Positions 1-10,021 are shown, numbered from the stretch's first letter. The stretch is DNA of 64,000 nucleotides from Verrucomicrobiaceae bacterium (GCA_019694165.1 JAIBCL010000009.1:203418-267417); one strand, 5' to 3'. The notes: generated by a model from the sequence alone, not told the origin. Made by a program: numbers and translations.

Positions 1-1
1 G

Positions 2-838
2 CGACTCCGCACGCAACAGGAGGAGGACGAGAAGCGGCTGGCGCAGATGCCGGCCTTCTTCTCAATGAATCAGACGTTCTCGATCAAGCCCGGCGCGAGC
101 ATTCTCGCCACCGCATCCGACGCGGGGCAAAAGTCGCATCCGGCGCTCGTCGTTCAGCGATTTGGTGAGGGTCGCGTTGCTGCGTTGCTCGTCGGCGACC
201 TGTGGCGATGGGGCATGCAAAACGCCGAACAACACGCCGACATGGACAAGGCATGGCGGCAGTTCATGCGCTGGCTTGTCGTCGATGTGCCGGATCGCGT
301 GGTGCTCGATCAGCAGCATTCAAAGAACGGCGGCCAGGAAATGGTGAAGCTGCAGGTGCACGTGCGCGATCAGGGTTTCCGACTGATCGACGACGCGACG
401 ATGAAGATCACCGTCGAGCAACCCGGCGGCAAAAAGGTGGACCTCTTTGCCGAGCCGAGTCTGAAGGACGCGGGTGTCTTTGAGGCTGAGTTTTATCCGC
501 GCGACAACGGCGACTACCGCGTGAAAGCCGAGATCAAAGACGGCAAAGGCGAGTCTCTCGGCGAACGACAGAGCGGCTGGGTTCACTCGCCACTCGCTGA
601 CGAGTTCCGCTCGCTGGAACCCGATCGCGCCTTACTGGAACGAATTGCGAAGGACACTGGTGGTCGTGTGCTCGAATTGAGTGAAGTCAGCACGCTGCCG
701 AAGCTGCTGGAGAATCTGAATGTGCCGATCAAAGAGACGCTCACCGATCCGCTGTGGCACTCGCCGTGGGTGTTCGCGTTGATTCTCGGGCTGCTCGCGG
801 CGGAGTGGGTGATTCGTAGAGAGGCGGGGTGGGTGTGA
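2..838 (+). CDS. C-terminal part of a membrane protein of the BatA/glutamine amidotransferase-like type (5' end outside window)
   Basis: The reading frame is open from base 2, so the start lies upstream of the window and 278 residues are visible. An early stretch with QRFGEGRVAALLVGDLWRWG resembles the end of the glutamine-amidotransferase-like/VWA membrane proteins that sit in MoxR-Bat clusters of Planctomycetes and Verrucomicrobia. A beta-rich region follows, and the last 25 residues form one transmembrane helix (WVFALILGLLAAEW) with a short basic tail. Most of the visible part is therefore probably periplasmic. Its stop TGA overlaps the ATG of the next gene (TGATG at 836-840), indicating translational coupling. 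The family call is by resemblance and the function is unknown. Confidence 0.6.
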   Translation, partial: RLRTQQEEDEKRLAQMPAFFSMNQTFSIKPGASILATASDAGQKSHPALVVQRFGEGRVAALLVGDLWRWGMQNAEQHADMDKAWRQFMRWLVVDVPDRVVLDQQHSKNGGQEMVKLQVHVRDQGFRLIDDATMKITVEQPGGKKVDLFAEPSLKDAGVFEAEFYPRDNGDYRVKAEIKDGKGESLGERQSGWVHSPLADEFRSLEPDRALLERIAKDTGGRVLELSEVSTLPKLLENLNVPIKETLTDPLWHSPWVFALILGLLAAEWVIRREAGWV

Positions 839-1824
839 TGAAGTATTCAGTATTCAGTGTTCAGTATTCAGTCTGGCTGGTCGTGGCTTGGGTGCTGACG
901 ATGCCGGTTGTTGCCGAGGAAGTCCGCCGCGCGACTCGTGATGTGGACGTCATCGTAGTCGTTGGTGCAGAAGGGACGGATGAGTATGGGAAGAAGTTCA
1001 AGGAACAGGCGGAGGCTTGGAAAGCCGCGTGTGAGAAAGCGGCGGTGAAGTTTGAGATCATCGGCACCGCTAAAGAGAAGACGGACGACGCGAAGCAACT
1101 CGAAGGACGACTGAAGGCCGAGCTCGCGAAGGCGAGCGGCGCGCTTTGGCTCGTGTTCATTGGCCACGGGACGTTTGATGGTCGCGCGGCGAAGTTCAAT
1201 CTGCGTGGCGACGACATCACGCCAACGCAGCTTGGCACCTGGTTGAAACCGGTGAAGCGCGAGATTGTCTTCATCGACACGACATCGGCGAGTGCGCCCT
1301 TTGCAAAGGCGGTCGCCGGTGCTGGCCGCATCTGCGTCAGCTCGACGAAGAGCTCCGACGAGATCTACTTCGCGCGCTTCGGCGAGCATTTCGCAAAGGT
1401 CATCGGCGGCGACTTGCAGGCCGATCTCGATCAGGACAAGCAAGTGTCGGTGCTCGAGGCGTTTCTGTTTGCCTCGAAGAAGGTGGCCGAGTTCTACGAA
1501 ACCGATGGCCGCCTGGCCACTGAGCATTCCATCATCGACGACAACGGCGATGGCATCGGGACACGCGCGGAAATCTTCAACGGCGTGAATCCCGGCAAGA
1601 CCGCCGACGGCTCCAAACCCGACGGCGAACGCGCGAGACAGATCAGCCTCGTGCTCAGCGACGAAGATGCGAAGCTCACCGACATCCAACGCGCCCGCCG
1701 CGACGAACTCGAACGCTTGATTCGTGCCCTCGATGCGAAGACCAAGAACAAAGACGCCGCGTACTACGCCGAGATGGAAAAGCTCATGATCGAGCTGGCG
1801 AGGCTGTACGGTGCCGGTGGATGA
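838..1824 (+). CDS. Secreted C13/caspase-like protein with degenerate catalytic site and EF-hand-like loops
   Basis: 328 residues. I chose ATG 838 because it overlaps the preceding stop (TGATG); a GTG at 829 is possible. An N-terminal signal peptide (residues 1-26, ending PVVAEE) follows a repetitive MKYSVFSVQYSV start. Residues 103-111 (LWLVFIGHG) look like the beta-strand plus His-Gly of clan CD (legumain/caspase-like) proteases. The later strand VFIDTTSAS (144-152), where the catalytic Cys would be expected, has Thr/Ser instead. Two calcium-loop-like stretches follow: DLDQDKQVSVLEAF (196-209) and DDNGDGIGTRAEIF (234-247). The C-terminal part is charged and helical. The gene probably closes a Bat-type operon. 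It is likely a non-peptidase relative or an enzyme with an altered nucleophile; this is inference from motifs. Confidence 0.6.
   Translation: MKYSVFSVQYSVWLVVAWVLTMPVVAEEVRRATRDVDVIVVVGAEGTDEYGKKFKEQAEAWKAACEKAAVKFEIIGTAKEKTDDAKQLEGRLKAELAKASGALWLVFIGHGTFDGRAAKFNLRGDDITPTQLGTWLKPVKREIVFIDTTSASAPFAKAVAGAGRICVSSTKSSDEIYFARFGEHFAKVIGGDLQADLDQDKQVSVLEAFLFASKKVAEFYETDGRLATEHSIIDDNGDGIGTRAEIFNGVNPGKTADGSKPDGERARQISLVLSDEDAKLTDIQRARRDELERLIRALDAKTKNKDAAYYAEMEKLMIELARLYGAGG
842..872 (+). repeat. Tandem TATTCAGT-type octamer repeat inside a signal-peptide coding region
   Basis: Three exact TATTCAGT units and one GTTCAGT variant follow one another at the start of the C13-like gene. They encode the SVFSVQYSV part of the signal peptide. 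The same phrase type is familiar to me from other Verrucomicrobia and Planctomycetes genomes, which suggests a small dispersed repeat that has been taken into the coding start. Confidence 0.6.
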
Positions 1825-1856
1825 TTGAGGACCAGTGACCCTCAGTATGGCGAGCA

Positions 1857-3446
1857 TCAGCGGGTACTCTGCCGTCTCTGCCAGAAGGATTCGGTGGTGG
1901 CTTCGTCGGGGACGATTTCGATGACGAGGTCGCCATCTGGCAGGGGGGCGGACGTGGCGGGCGATTGGAGGCGGATGTAGTTCATGCTCCACAGGCGGGC
2001 CCACGGCTCGAAGGAGACTGCGTGGCGGTTTTCGAGCACTTCGCGCGCAGCGTGAGGCAGGGCGCGGAGGGAATCGACGCGTGCGAAGATTTTTCCGCCG
2101 CCGTTGTTGATGACGACAATGCGCCGCCGGCCTTTTGGAAGCTGGCGGATGACCCACGGTGCGCCGAGGTCATAAAGGGCGCTGAGGTCTCCGACGACAA
2201 GCCAGGACTCTTCACAGCCGGCGCTCACACCGAGGAAGGTGGAGACGATGCCGTCGATGCCATTGGCACCGCGGTTGGCGTAGAAGGTGGTGCCGGGATT
2301 CGCGCGCGATGCAAAGAGGTTCCATTCGCGAATGGGAAGACTGTTGCCGAGAAACACGCGCGCGCCGGCGGGGATGATGCCGCTCAGCCGGCGGATCCAC
2401 GCCGGCTCTGACTCGGGAAAGAGTGCCATGAGATCGTCGAGGTCCGGCTGCAATTGCGGTGTGGCGCGGGCCAGACGTGCGCCGAGGCAGTGTTTGCAGT
2501 TGTAATCGAGAAGACTGAATCCGGTCGTCTCCACGTTTTCCTTGCGGGCGAGTCCGGGAAAGGGGGGGGCGCAGACATTGAGCACGGCAATGGCGGGATG
2601 GTTTTCCAGATCGCGCCACCAGCGGCCCGCGGGCACGGCTCCGATGCGGAGCACGCGACGGACGCCCATGGCGGGGAGGACAGCGTCTCCGCCGGGGACG
2701 AGCAGCGCATTGAGTTCCGCATGGCCGTGCAGGTTCGAGGTGGCATCCGCGATCACGGGCGCATTCACTGCGGCGAGGAACCTGGCGACTGATTCGGCCC
2801 GAGCGGGTGACATACCGCCGGCCAGCACGACGAGTCCCGAGCGATCCTCGAGCCATGAGTCGAGCACTGCGCTGGCTGCGGCATTGTCGGCCGGTTCATT
2901 GATTGGCTGCTGCTGTGGAGCCGGGAACTGTGCGAAGTCGAATCCTGCTGCGGGTGTTTCGAGCGCCTCCTCGAAGCAGACATTTACATGCAATGGCCTT
3001 GCGGGAAGCTGGCGCGGCCAGGCGGTGGCAGTGACCGTATCCGCATCGATGTCGAGTGTTCCCTCCGCGTAGCCACCAAAGATGCGAACCTGATCGACAG
3101 CTTGCGGCGCACCGCTGCCGCGGAAGCGACGGGGCCTGTCGGCTGTGACCAGCACCAGGGGGAGACCCTGATAAAACGCCTCGATCACCGCTGGAAGCAA
3201 TTCAGCAACGGCCGTGCCCGAGGTGGTGAGTACCGCGACGGGAGCGCGGTCCACCATGAGGCGGCCGAGCGCGAAAAAGGCCGCGCTGCCCTCGTCGAAG
3301 AAGTTCCAAACTTTGACACCGCTGCTGTCGAGCAGGGGCGGGAGCAGCGGGGCATTGCGTGCGCCGGCAGCTACGACGAACTCGTGAACGCCGAGGCCGG
3401 CGAGTGCGCGCAGGATGGACGTAGCGAGATCGGCATTGGAAATCAT
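1857..3446 (-). CDS. menD: 2-succinyl-5-enolpyruvyl-6-hydroxy-3-cyclohexene-1-carboxylate synthase MenD
   Basis: 529 residues, close to the usual MenD length. MenD is a thiamine-diphosphate enzyme that condenses isochorismate with 2-oxoglutarate in cytosolic menaquinone synthesis. Seen: N-terminal ThDP domain with the cofactor-activating Glu in FFDEGSAAF (Glu52), TSGTAVAELLPAVIEA, TADRP, GANGIDGIVST, and the ThDP/Mg signature GDLSALYDLG (from 419) followed by NNGGGKIF (from 447). The ATG at 3446 starts MISNADLA and overlaps the stop of menF in an ATGA, so the two are translationally coupled; a longer frame upstream is only a read-through of menF. Convergent with the C13-like gene across 32 bases. 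Confidence 0.93.
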   Translation of the reverse strand: MISNADLATSILRALAGLGVHEFVVAAGARNAPLLPPLLDSSGVKVWNFFDEGSAAFFALGRLMVDRAPVAVLTTSGTAVAELLPAVIEAFYQGLPLVLVTADRPRRFRGSGAPQAVDQVRIFGGYAEGTLDIDADTVTATAWPRQLPARPLHVNVCFEEALETPAAGFDFAQFPAPQQQPINEPADNAAASAVLDSWLEDRSGLVVLAGGMSPARAESVARFLAAVNAPVIADATSNLHGHAELNALLVPGGDAVLPAMGVRRVLRIGAVPAGRWWRDLENHPAIAVLNVCAPPFPGLARKENVETTGFSLLDYNCKHCLGARLARATPQLQPDLDDLMALFPESEPAWIRRLSGIIPAGARVFLGNSLPIREWNLFASRANPGTTFYANRGANGIDGIVSTFLGVSAGCEESWLVVGDLSALYDLGAPWVIRQLPKGRRRIVVINNGGGKIFARVDSLRALPHAAREVLENRHAVSFEPWARLWSMNYIRLQSPATSAPLPDGDLVIEIVPDEATTESFWQRRQSTR

Positions 3447-4450
3447 ATTCCAAACTGCCGCAGCACGGCCTCGCGTTTGAGGCGCAGCTCGCGCCATTCG
3501 TGGTCGAAGGCGCTGCCGCCCACGATGCCGCATCCGGATGGCAGCACGATCCGGTCTCCGTCCCAGCCCAGGCCGCGGATGGCCACCACGAGATGGTGCG
3601 AACCTTCCAGCGAAAAACCGAACGGAGCACCGAAGAAGCCGGGTGCCTTGAGCAGGGCGCGGTATTCGCGGAGTCTGGCGAGCCACTCGTCGGTGCGCGG
3701 CAGGCAGCCGACGGCAGGCGTGGGATGCAGCAAAGTGATCAGTTCATCCACCGCCACGGGCGAGGCGAGCGCGGCGCGAAGGCGCGTCTTGAAATGCACG
3801 AGGCCGGAGGTCTCGAGCACCTCGCGCGGATCGCGGGTCACGGTACCGAGCGCGCGGAGGCGATCCTCGAGATAGGAGGCCACCAGTTCGTGCTCCTCGA
3901 TCTCCTTCACATCGGAGAGGAATTCACTCCGATCACCGGGCTTGGCGGTGCCGGCGAGAGCCATGGTCTCGACTTCGCCTGCGCTCATGCGGAAGAGCAG
4001 TTCGGGTGTGGCGCCGAGGAAGCCGCGCCCGCCGCTTGCGTACGCGTAGCCCCATACGTTCGACGGCGCGCACATGAGATGGCCCAGCAGATGCACGGGC
4101 CGGCCCGCAGTGCGCGTGCCGTGCTCGGCGAGCACGGGTACCATCTTCGCGAGCCTGCCTGCGATCACTTCCCGGCGGATGCGGCGAAAGGCCATCTTGA
4201 ACCACTCGGTGGCCGGTTTCTCCCACTGCACGCGCAGCGGAGTCGTGTCAACGCCGGTGCAGGCCGAGATCACAGCCGCATCAGCCTCGTGCAGGCGCGA
4301 AGGCCTCTTCCAGGGCAGGGGATCGCACAGATCGAAGTCGTTGATGTAAAAGCACGCGGCGTCCGGGGCTGGCCGTTCCAGCGGCTCGAAGGGCCCCTCG
4401 CCGATCCACGCCCTTCCATCGGGCAGCCTGAAAAATGCAAATTCCGTCAT
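3443..4450 (-). CDS. menF: Isochorismate synthase (MenF type)
   Basis: 335 residues from ATG 4450 (MTEFAFFRLP); an ATG at 4462 adds four residues and is equally possible. A chorismate-binding enzyme that converts chorismate to isochorismate, the entry step to menaquinone and the substrate producer for MenD, its coupled neighbour. Seen: GFLGATPELLFRM, METMALAGTAKPG, a KEIEEHELV helix, HPTPAVGCLP and, near the end, the family motif GCGIVGGSAFDHEW. These match the C-terminal chorismate-binding fold, while the N-terminal region is shorter than in E. coli MenF. Other men genes are absent from the window. The EntC/salicylate alternative is unlikely given menD. Confidence 0.88.
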   Translation of the reverse strand: MTEFAFFRLPDGRAWIGEGPFEPLERPAPDAACFYINDFDLCDPLPWKRPSRLHEADAAVISACTGVDTTPLRVQWEKPATEWFKMAFRRIRREVIAGRLAKMVPVLAEHGTRTAGRPVHLLGHLMCAPSNVWGYAYASGGRGFLGATPELLFRMSAGEVETMALAGTAKPGDRSEFLSDVKEIEEHELVASYLEDRLRALGTVTRDPREVLETSGLVHFKTRLRAALASPVAVDELITLLHPTPAVGCLPRTDEWLARLREYRALLKAPGFFGAPFGFSLEGSHHLVVAIRGLGWDGDRIVLPSGCGIVGGSAFDHEWRELRLKREAVLRQFGI

Positions 4451-4677
4451 GTGCGCGGCCATCGTGAAACGCAGAGGGCGGATTGCAAGAGCGAGTGCCG
4501 TGTGTGCGGCTCTGGAGCGTGTGGCGCATGATGCCGGGCAAGATGCGGGCAGCGCGGTTGCTGGAAGCGGCAGCACGAGTGCGAGGCGTGATGGCCAGCC
4601 CGGAGGCGAAGATGGAATTCAGCGTTGAAACCCAGCATGTGCCGCGCGATGAGAGCGCGGGCATCAGCTCACGAATC

Positions 4678-6153
4678 ATGACGATGACGGATCGCGCATC
4701 TCCAGCCGCCCGGGCATCTGCCTTTCTGTGGCGGATGCCGCCATTGTATGCTGCCGCGGCGTGGATCGTCGCAGCGGCGGGATTTTGGTTTGTCTCGCAG
4801 TTGCCGTCGGTGGTGCGCTGGGGCTTGCGGGTGCTGTTTCTGGTGCTCGTGGTGCATGCGGCGGCGGTGATCGTACGCGTGGTTCTTACGGCGTGGAGCA
4901 GGCCGCGGAGGGCGTTGTTCGTGGGCGTCGCCCTGTTGCTTGGGGCGGGGATTCCATATGTGTGCGCGGAGGTGCTCTGCTGGGCCTGGCTGCGCGCGAC
5001 GCAGCGGGGAGGCGACCCCTTCTCTCTCACGGACATCCAGGTGCAGGCGGCGCAGGAGATCATCGACGGGCGCACATCCTACACCACCCACAGCCGCGAG
5101 CTGGGATGGACGATCACGCCGGGCACGGTGTCGTCGAACGGCCTCTACCGCTCGAACTCGCAGGGCCTGCGCGGGGACCGCGAGTATGCGACCGCGAAGC
5201 CCGCCGACACCGTACGCGCGCTCTGTTTCGGTGATTCGTTCACGCAGTGTGACGAGGTTAAGAATGACGAGACTTGGGAGCACTACGCGGAGAAAACCGG
5301 AGGCGTGGAGTTTCTGAATTTCGGCGTCGGCGGATACGGCATGACGCAGGCGCTGCTGCGCTACCTGCACGACGGGCGCAAGTTCGAGACTGACGTGGTC
5401 ATACTTGGCTGCATGACCGCCGACGTGCGGCGCACGGTGAACGCCTACTATCCCTTCCGGCTCGACAATCCCAGCGAGGCCCCCAACGTGCGAGGCCTGC
5501 CTTATCCCACGCTCGACGAAACGGGCAAGCTCGTGCTTCATCCGAATCCGCTTCCCGACGCCGCCGCCTATCGCGAACTGCTGGCCCATCCCGCGCGGCG
5601 GCTGCGCGAGCTTTCCCGACTGGACATTCTCTACCATCAGCCGCCGCCGACACCGCTGCTCACTCTGATCAAGAGCAAGGCCGGCGACCGCCTTGAGGCG
5701 GCGTGGCTCGACTTCACCGTCCATGTGCGCCGCTCGCTGAACACGGTGCTCAAGCGCTCTCAGCGCGTGGAAAAGATCGCGCCCGTCGGCGAGGACCGGG
5801 TGTTTGATCCCAGGCATCCCATATTCACCATCAACTGCCGCGTCTTCGACCGCTTCGTGGACGAAGTGCGCGCCGCAGGTGCCAGGCCGCTGATCCTCTG
5901 GCTTCCCGGACGTGATGACTTCCCGCGCCTGCGCGCCGGCCGGGAGAAGATATACCAGGGCTTTCTCGACTACTTCAAGTCAAGGGGCTACGACTGGATC
6001 GACGCCATGGAGTGGATCACCGCCGAACTTCCCGGCGAAGGCGGCGTGGCGCCAAACAAGACGCTGCTGGTGGAGAGCCACTACTCGGCGGCAACGAACC
6101 GGGCCATCGGCAAGCACATCGCCGCCTACGTGAAGAAAATGGCGGGAAAGTGA
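4678..6153 (+). CDS. Membrane-anchored SGNH/GDSL-type hydrolase-like protein
   Basis: 491 residues from ATG 4678 (MTMTDRAS); an in-frame TTG far upstream is less likely because it reads into the menF start region. Three hydrophobic helices at about 21-41, 48-70 and 80-103 are followed by an extracytoplasmic SGNH domain. Block I is CFGDSFTQC with the likely nucleophile Ser187, block II is NFGVGGYGMTQ, and the C-terminal block is ESHYSAATN (His468). SGNH enzymes of this layout are esterases or acyltransferases acting on envelope glycans or lipids; the substrate here is not shown by the sequence. It is divergent from menF and shares no operon. Confidence 0.75.
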   Translation: MTMTDRASPAARASAFLWRMPPLYAAAAWIVAAAGFWFVSQLPSVVRWGLRVLFLVLVVHAAAVIVRVVLTAWSRPRRALFVGVALLLGAGIPYVCAEVLCWAWLRATQRGGDPFSLTDIQVQAAQEIIDGRTSYTTHSRELGWTITPGTVSSNGLYRSNSQGLRGDREYATAKPADTVRALCFGDSFTQCDEVKNDETWEHYAEKTGGVEFLNFGVGGYGMTQALLRYLHDGRKFETDVVILGCMTADVRRTVNAYYPFRLDNPSEAPNVRGLPYPTLDETGKLVLHPNPLPDAAAYRELLAHPARRLRELSRLDILYHQPPPTPLLTLIKSKAGDRLEAAWLDFTVHVRRSLNTVLKRSQRVEKIAPVGEDRVFDPRHPIFTINCRVFDRFVDEVRAAGARPLILWLPGRDDFPRLRAGREKIYQGFLDYFKSRGYDWIDAMEWITAELPGEGGVAPNKTLLVESHYSAATNRAIGKHIAAYVKKMAGK

Positions 6154-6191
6154 TCGCGGCAGTCAGCGGCGGTCTCCCCACGCTGCTGCTT

Positions 6192-7286
6192 TCAGCGCAG
6201 CACCTTGCCGATCACGTCGTAGGCGGCGAAGCGCTGCGCATCCGGGAAGTCGTGATCGGAGTCCGGATGCTCGACGCGGATGCGATCCTCCGCGCCGTGC
6301 AGCTTGTAGATGGCCGCGGCGGCCCTGGCGATGCGGTCCACGCTGTCGTGCCGGAAGTTCGAGTCGCGCAGCGGAGCATTCACAAAAAGCGTGCGCGGTG
6401 CGAGGCAGGCGATGAGTTCATAGTAGTCGAAGGGAGCGTCCTGCGGGTGGCCGAGGAACTGCTCCATTTTCATCATGTAGCGCTCCTGCACCCAGCCCTT
6501 GATGTTGCCGCCGTAGTAGTCGAGCAGGGAATCGAAGCCGCAGCTAGAGACGATGCACTGGATGCGCGCGTCGAAGAGAGCGGTGAAAATGGAATTATGC
6601 CCGCCCAGCGAGTGGCCGATGGTGGCGTAGCGCCCATGCTTGACGAACGGCAGCGCATCGAGCACGTCGAGCGCCCGGATGTTGTCCCAGATCGCTTTCA
6701 TCGTGCCGCTCTGCCAGCCGAGCTGCTTCAAGTCCGGCTGGTAGTCTGCGAGAAGCGGATAGCTCGGCGCGATGGTGACGAAACCCCGCTCCGCCAGCTC
6801 GCTGGCGTATTGACGGTGCGCCTTGCCGCCGAGGCCCACCACCACTTTGTAGCCGATCTTGTTCTCCGTCGGATGGAGGCAGAGCACTCCGGGCACTGCT
6901 TTTCCTGCCAATGCAGCCTTCGGGATGCAAAGGTAGGCAGTGGTGCGCGCGCCAGGCTCCGAGGCATACGTGATGGCGCGCCGCACGTAGCTGCCGCAGT
7001 CGGTCTCGTCGTCCACTTTCACATCGAGATCGCAGCGTTTCTCTTTTCCAGGCAGTGCACCGGCGATCTGCTGGAAACCCTTCAGCGCCTCGGTTTTGCG
7101 GCCCTCCCACTCGGCAGCCGACGACGCCGTCTTCCGGCTTCCGTCCGGCGTGCGATACTCCAGCAGGTTGGTGCGGCTGAGTCCGCGGATGGGCGGGATG
7201 GAGACGGGCGTCTCGGCACGGCAGCCGATTGTGTGGAGGCCGCAGAAGATGCCGAAGGTGAGGAGTGAAAGCGTGAGCCGGTTCAT
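6192..7286 (-). CDS. Secreted alpha/beta hydrolase (dienelactone hydrolase / acetyl-xylan-esterase-like)
   Basis: 364 residues from ATG 7286. An N-terminal export signal (SLLTFGIFCGLHTIGC) could end in a lipobox-like TIGC at residues 19-22, so it may be a lipoprotein. The nucleophile elbow is GHSLGGH (Ser226); Asp308 in PLRDSNF and His345 in SDHDFPD complete a plausible triad. The upstream block VLCLHPTENKIG holds the oxyanion-side loop. Such proteins in Verrucomicrobia are usually predicted esterases for polysaccharide decorations; the substrate is unknown. It lies 179 bases downstream of glycogen phosphorylase on the same strand and may be co-transcribed, though nothing shows a functional link. 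Confidence 0.8.
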   Translation of the reverse strand: MNRLTLSLLTFGIFCGLHTIGCRAETPVSIPPIRGLSRTNLLEYRTPDGSRKTASSAAEWEGRKTEALKGFQQIAGALPGKEKRCDLDVKVDDETDCGSYVRRAITYASEPGARTTAYLCIPKAALAGKAVPGVLCLHPTENKIGYKVVVGLGGKAHRQYASELAERGFVTIAPSYPLLADYQPDLKQLGWQSGTMKAIWDNIRALDVLDALPFVKHGRYATIGHSLGGHNSIFTALFDARIQCIVSSCGFDSLLDYYGGNIKGWVQERYMMKMEQFLGHPQDAPFDYYELIACLAPRTLFVNAPLRDSNFRHDSVDRIARAAAAIYKLHGAEDRIRVEHPDSDHDFPDAQRFAAYDVIGKVLR

Positions 7287-7465
7287 GCGCACTATACGCC
7301 GGAGCTGGCGACGGTTTTGGCCCGCAATTGCAAAAACCGGCCGCAAGGACCGGACGAAGTGGCAAGAGACCCCGCCGACGCGCGGCAGCGTGAGCGTCGT
7401 GAACCGAGTGCTGAACACGGCTTTCCTGCTCCTGCATCAGCCCGGCGCGCACTGACGGGATGGCA

Positions 7466-9979
7466 TCAGCCGATCTTCACGGCAGGCAGGTTCCAAACCT
7501 TCGCGGCGTATTCATTGATGGTGCGATCCGAGGAGAATTTCCCCATGCGCGCGGTGTTCAGAATGGCCATGCGGGTCCAGCGCGCGTGGTCGAGGTAGGC
7601 GTCGTTCACCTTAGACTGGGCGTCTGCATAGGCGGCGAAGTCGGCGAGGACGAGGTAGGGGTCGCCATGATCGAGGAGGCTGTCGCGCAGAGGTTTGAAA
7701 TCGGCTGCCTGTCCGGTGAAGAAGTCGGAGGCCAGCCAGTCGATGGCATTGCGCAGCGCTCCATTGCTCCAGTAGTATTCCCACGGGTTGTAGCCGCGCG
7801 CGATGAGGTCGTTCACTTCTTCGACAGTGAGTCCGAAGATGAAGATGTTTTCCTCGCCCACTTCCTCGAGAATCTCGACATTCGCGCCATCGAGCGTGCC
7901 GATGGTAAGGGAGCCGTTGAGAGCGAGCTTCATGTTGCCGGTGCCGGAGGCTTCCTTCCCGGCGGTGGAAATCTGCTCGGAGAGATCGGACGCAGGGATG
8001 ATCTTCTCGGCCAGGGTGACGCCGTAGTTCGGCAGGAAGACGACCTTGAGCTGGCCGCGCAGACGGGCATCGTTGTTGATCTTCTCGCCGACGGCGTTGA
8101 TGGCGTGGATGATGTTCTTGGCCAGGAAGTAGCCTGGCGCGGCCTTTGCGGCGAAGACGAAGACGCGCGGCTGGATCTGGAGCGAAGGATTGTCCAGCAG
8201 GTGCTGATAGAGCGAGACGATGTGGACGAGATTGAGATGCTGGCGCTTGTATTCGTGCAGGCGCTTGATCTGCACGTCGAAGAGCGCGTCTGGGCTGACC
8301 GTCACGCCGCAGCAGTCCTTGATGATCCGCGCCAGATGCACCTTGTGCTCGCGCTTGACGGCGCGGAAGCGGGCCTGGAATGACGCATCGTCGGCGAAGG
8401 CCTCGATGCCGCGCAGCTTCATGGCATCCCGCCGCCAGTCCTCGCCTATGGCCTCGGTGATGAGGGCGGCGAGCTGCGGATTGCACACGTCGAGCCAGCG
8501 GCGGAAGGTGACGCCGTTGGTGAGATTGAGGAAGCGGCCGGGAAAAAGCTCGTTGAACTCCGGGAAGAGCCGCTCCTTGAGCAGCCGGGTATGCAGCGCG
8601 GCCACGCCGTTCGTGGCGTGACTGCCCAGCACCGAGAGATTCGCCATGCGCACGAACTTCGCGCCGCGCTCGTCGATGAGGGAGAGCACGCGCTTCTTCT
8701 CGCTGTCACCGGGCCACTTGCGCTCGACCTCGGTCTCGAGGAAGCGCCGGTTGATCTCGTAGATGATCTGGAGGTGGCGGGGAAGCACGCGGCCGAAAAG
8801 CGGCACGCTCCACATTTCGAGCGCCTCGGGCAGCAGGGTGTGGTTCGTGTAGGAGAAGGTTTTCTGGCAGATGGCCCACGCGCGCGTCCACTCGAGGTGC
8901 TCCACATCGATGAGCAGCCGCATGAGTTCGGCGATGGCGATGGCGGGGTGTGTGTCGTTGAGCTGCACGGCCACCTTGTCCGCGAAATGGTCCCAGTCGA
9001 AGCGGTTGTCGCGTTTGAAGCGGCGCACCATGTCCGCCAGCGAGCAGGCGACAAAGAAGTACTGCTGCACGAGACGCAGCTCCTTGCCGTTCTCCGTCGA
9101 GTCGTTCGGGTAGAGCACCTTCGATACGGTCTCGCCCAGCGCCTTGTCATGCAGCGCCTCGACGTAGCCGCCGGAGTTGAAGACTTGAAAATTGAAGACG
9201 TCCGACGCGTGCGCCTCCCAGAGGCGCAGCAGGTTCACCGTGTCCGAGTCGTGGCCGACGATGGGGATGTCCCACGGCACGCCGACGAGCGCCTTGGTCT
9301 CCACCCATTCGGGATGGGAGCGCCCCTGGTCGTCAAACTTCTGCACCACCCGGCCATAGAGATTCACCGTCTGGCGGTAGTCGGGCCGAACGATCTTCCA
9401 CGGATTCCCGTCGCGCGTCCAGGCATCCGGGTGCTCCACCTGGCGGCCATCGACGATCTCCTGCCGGAACAGGCCGAACTCATAGTGGATGCCGTAGCCG
9501 ATCGCGGGCAGGTCGAGGGTCGAGAGCGAGTCGAGAAAACACGCCGCCAACCGGCCGAGGCCGCCATTGCCGAGGCCCATGTCCGGCTCCTGCTGGAGGA
9601 GCACATCGAGGTCCCGGCCCATCTCCGCGAGCGCGGATTTCGCGGCGTCGTAGATACCGGCATTGCGCAGGTTGTTTTCGAGCAGGCGGCCCATGAGGTA
9701 CTCCAGGGACAAGTAATGCAGCCGCCGCACATTGTTCCTGCGGTGGTAGGTGCGTGTCTGCGTGGAGCGATCCAGCACCCGGTCCCGGACTGCGAGGCAG
9801 GTCGCCACCCACCAGTCGCGCATGCCGGCGGTCTCGATGTCTGCGGAGAGCGTGAAACGCAGATGGTTGGCGATGGACTTCTTCAAGCCTGCGGTCGTGT
9901 TCTCCACGCACATGTCCAGCGGGCTGGAGTCGAGTGCATCGTTTACGGGGACGGGAGGCGTGAGGGTGGCTGCTGGCAT
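7466..9979 (-). CDS. glgP: Glycogen/starch phosphorylase
   Basis: 837 residues from ATG 9979 (MPAATLTPP); an ATG at 10021 would add 14 residues. The family alignment by eye ([13 protein letters not shown] matching the E. coli start region) favours the shorter form. It phosphorolyses terminal alpha-1,4 glucosyl units to glucose-1-phosphate in the cytosol, with pyridoxal phosphate. Seen: [70 protein letters not shown] with the PLP lysine at about 684 in EASGTGNMK, and DGANVEI. It is complete. No other glycogen genes are adjacent. A second, in-register long frame on the opposite strand is a codon-bias shadow. Confidence 0.95.
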   Translation of the reverse strand: MPAATLTPPVPVNDALDSSPLDMCVENTTAGLKKSIANHLRFTLSADIETAGMRDWWVATCLAVRDRVLDRSTQTRTYHRRNNVRRLHYLSLEYLMGRLLENNLRNAGIYDAAKSALAEMGRDLDVLLQQEPDMGLGNGGLGRLAACFLDSLSTLDLPAIGYGIHYEFGLFRQEIVDGRQVEHPDAWTRDGNPWKIVRPDYRQTVNLYGRVVQKFDDQGRSHPEWVETKALVGVPWDIPIVGHDSDTVNLLRLWEAHASDVFNFQVFNSGGYVEALHDKALGETVSKVLYPNDSTENGKELRLVQQYFFVACSLADMVRRFKRDNRFDWDHFADKVAVQLNDTHPAIAIAELMRLLIDVEHLEWTRAWAICQKTFSYTNHTLLPEALEMWSVPLFGRVLPRHLQIIYEINRRFLETEVERKWPGDSEKKRVLSLIDERGAKFVRMANLSVLGSHATNGVAALHTRLLKERLFPEFNELFPGRFLNLTNGVTFRRWLDVCNPQLAALITEAIGEDWRRDAMKLRGIEAFADDASFQARFRAVKREHKVHLARIIKDCCGVTVSPDALFDVQIKRLHEYKRQHLNLVHIVSLYQHLLDNPSLQIQPRVFVFAAKAAPGYFLAKNIIHAINAVGEKINNDARLRGQLKVVFLPNYGVTLAEKIIPASDLSEQISTAGKEASGTGNMKLALNGSLTIGTLDGANVEILEEVGEENIFIFGLTVEEVNDLIARGYNPWEYYWSNGALRNAIDWLASDFFTGQAADFKPLRDSLLDHGDPYLVLADFAAYADAQSKVNDAYLDHARWTRMAILNTARMGKFSSDRTINEYAAKVWNLPAVKIG

Positions 9980-10021
9980 GATGGCGGGGCGGGGGTTCTT
10001 GAAATAGCGGGCGGGCATCAT

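Noticed and set aside
4483..4677. N-terminal extension of the SGNH hydrolase from a TTG start
   Set aside because: The extension has no signal or domain features and overlaps the menF promoter and start region; the ATG at 4678 precedes the first membrane helix directly.
7312..7339. Terminator hairpin CGGTTTT/AAAACCG after glycogen phosphorylase
   Set aside because: Loop of 14 bases, AT-rich stem and no U-tract; also more than 120 bases after the stop codon.
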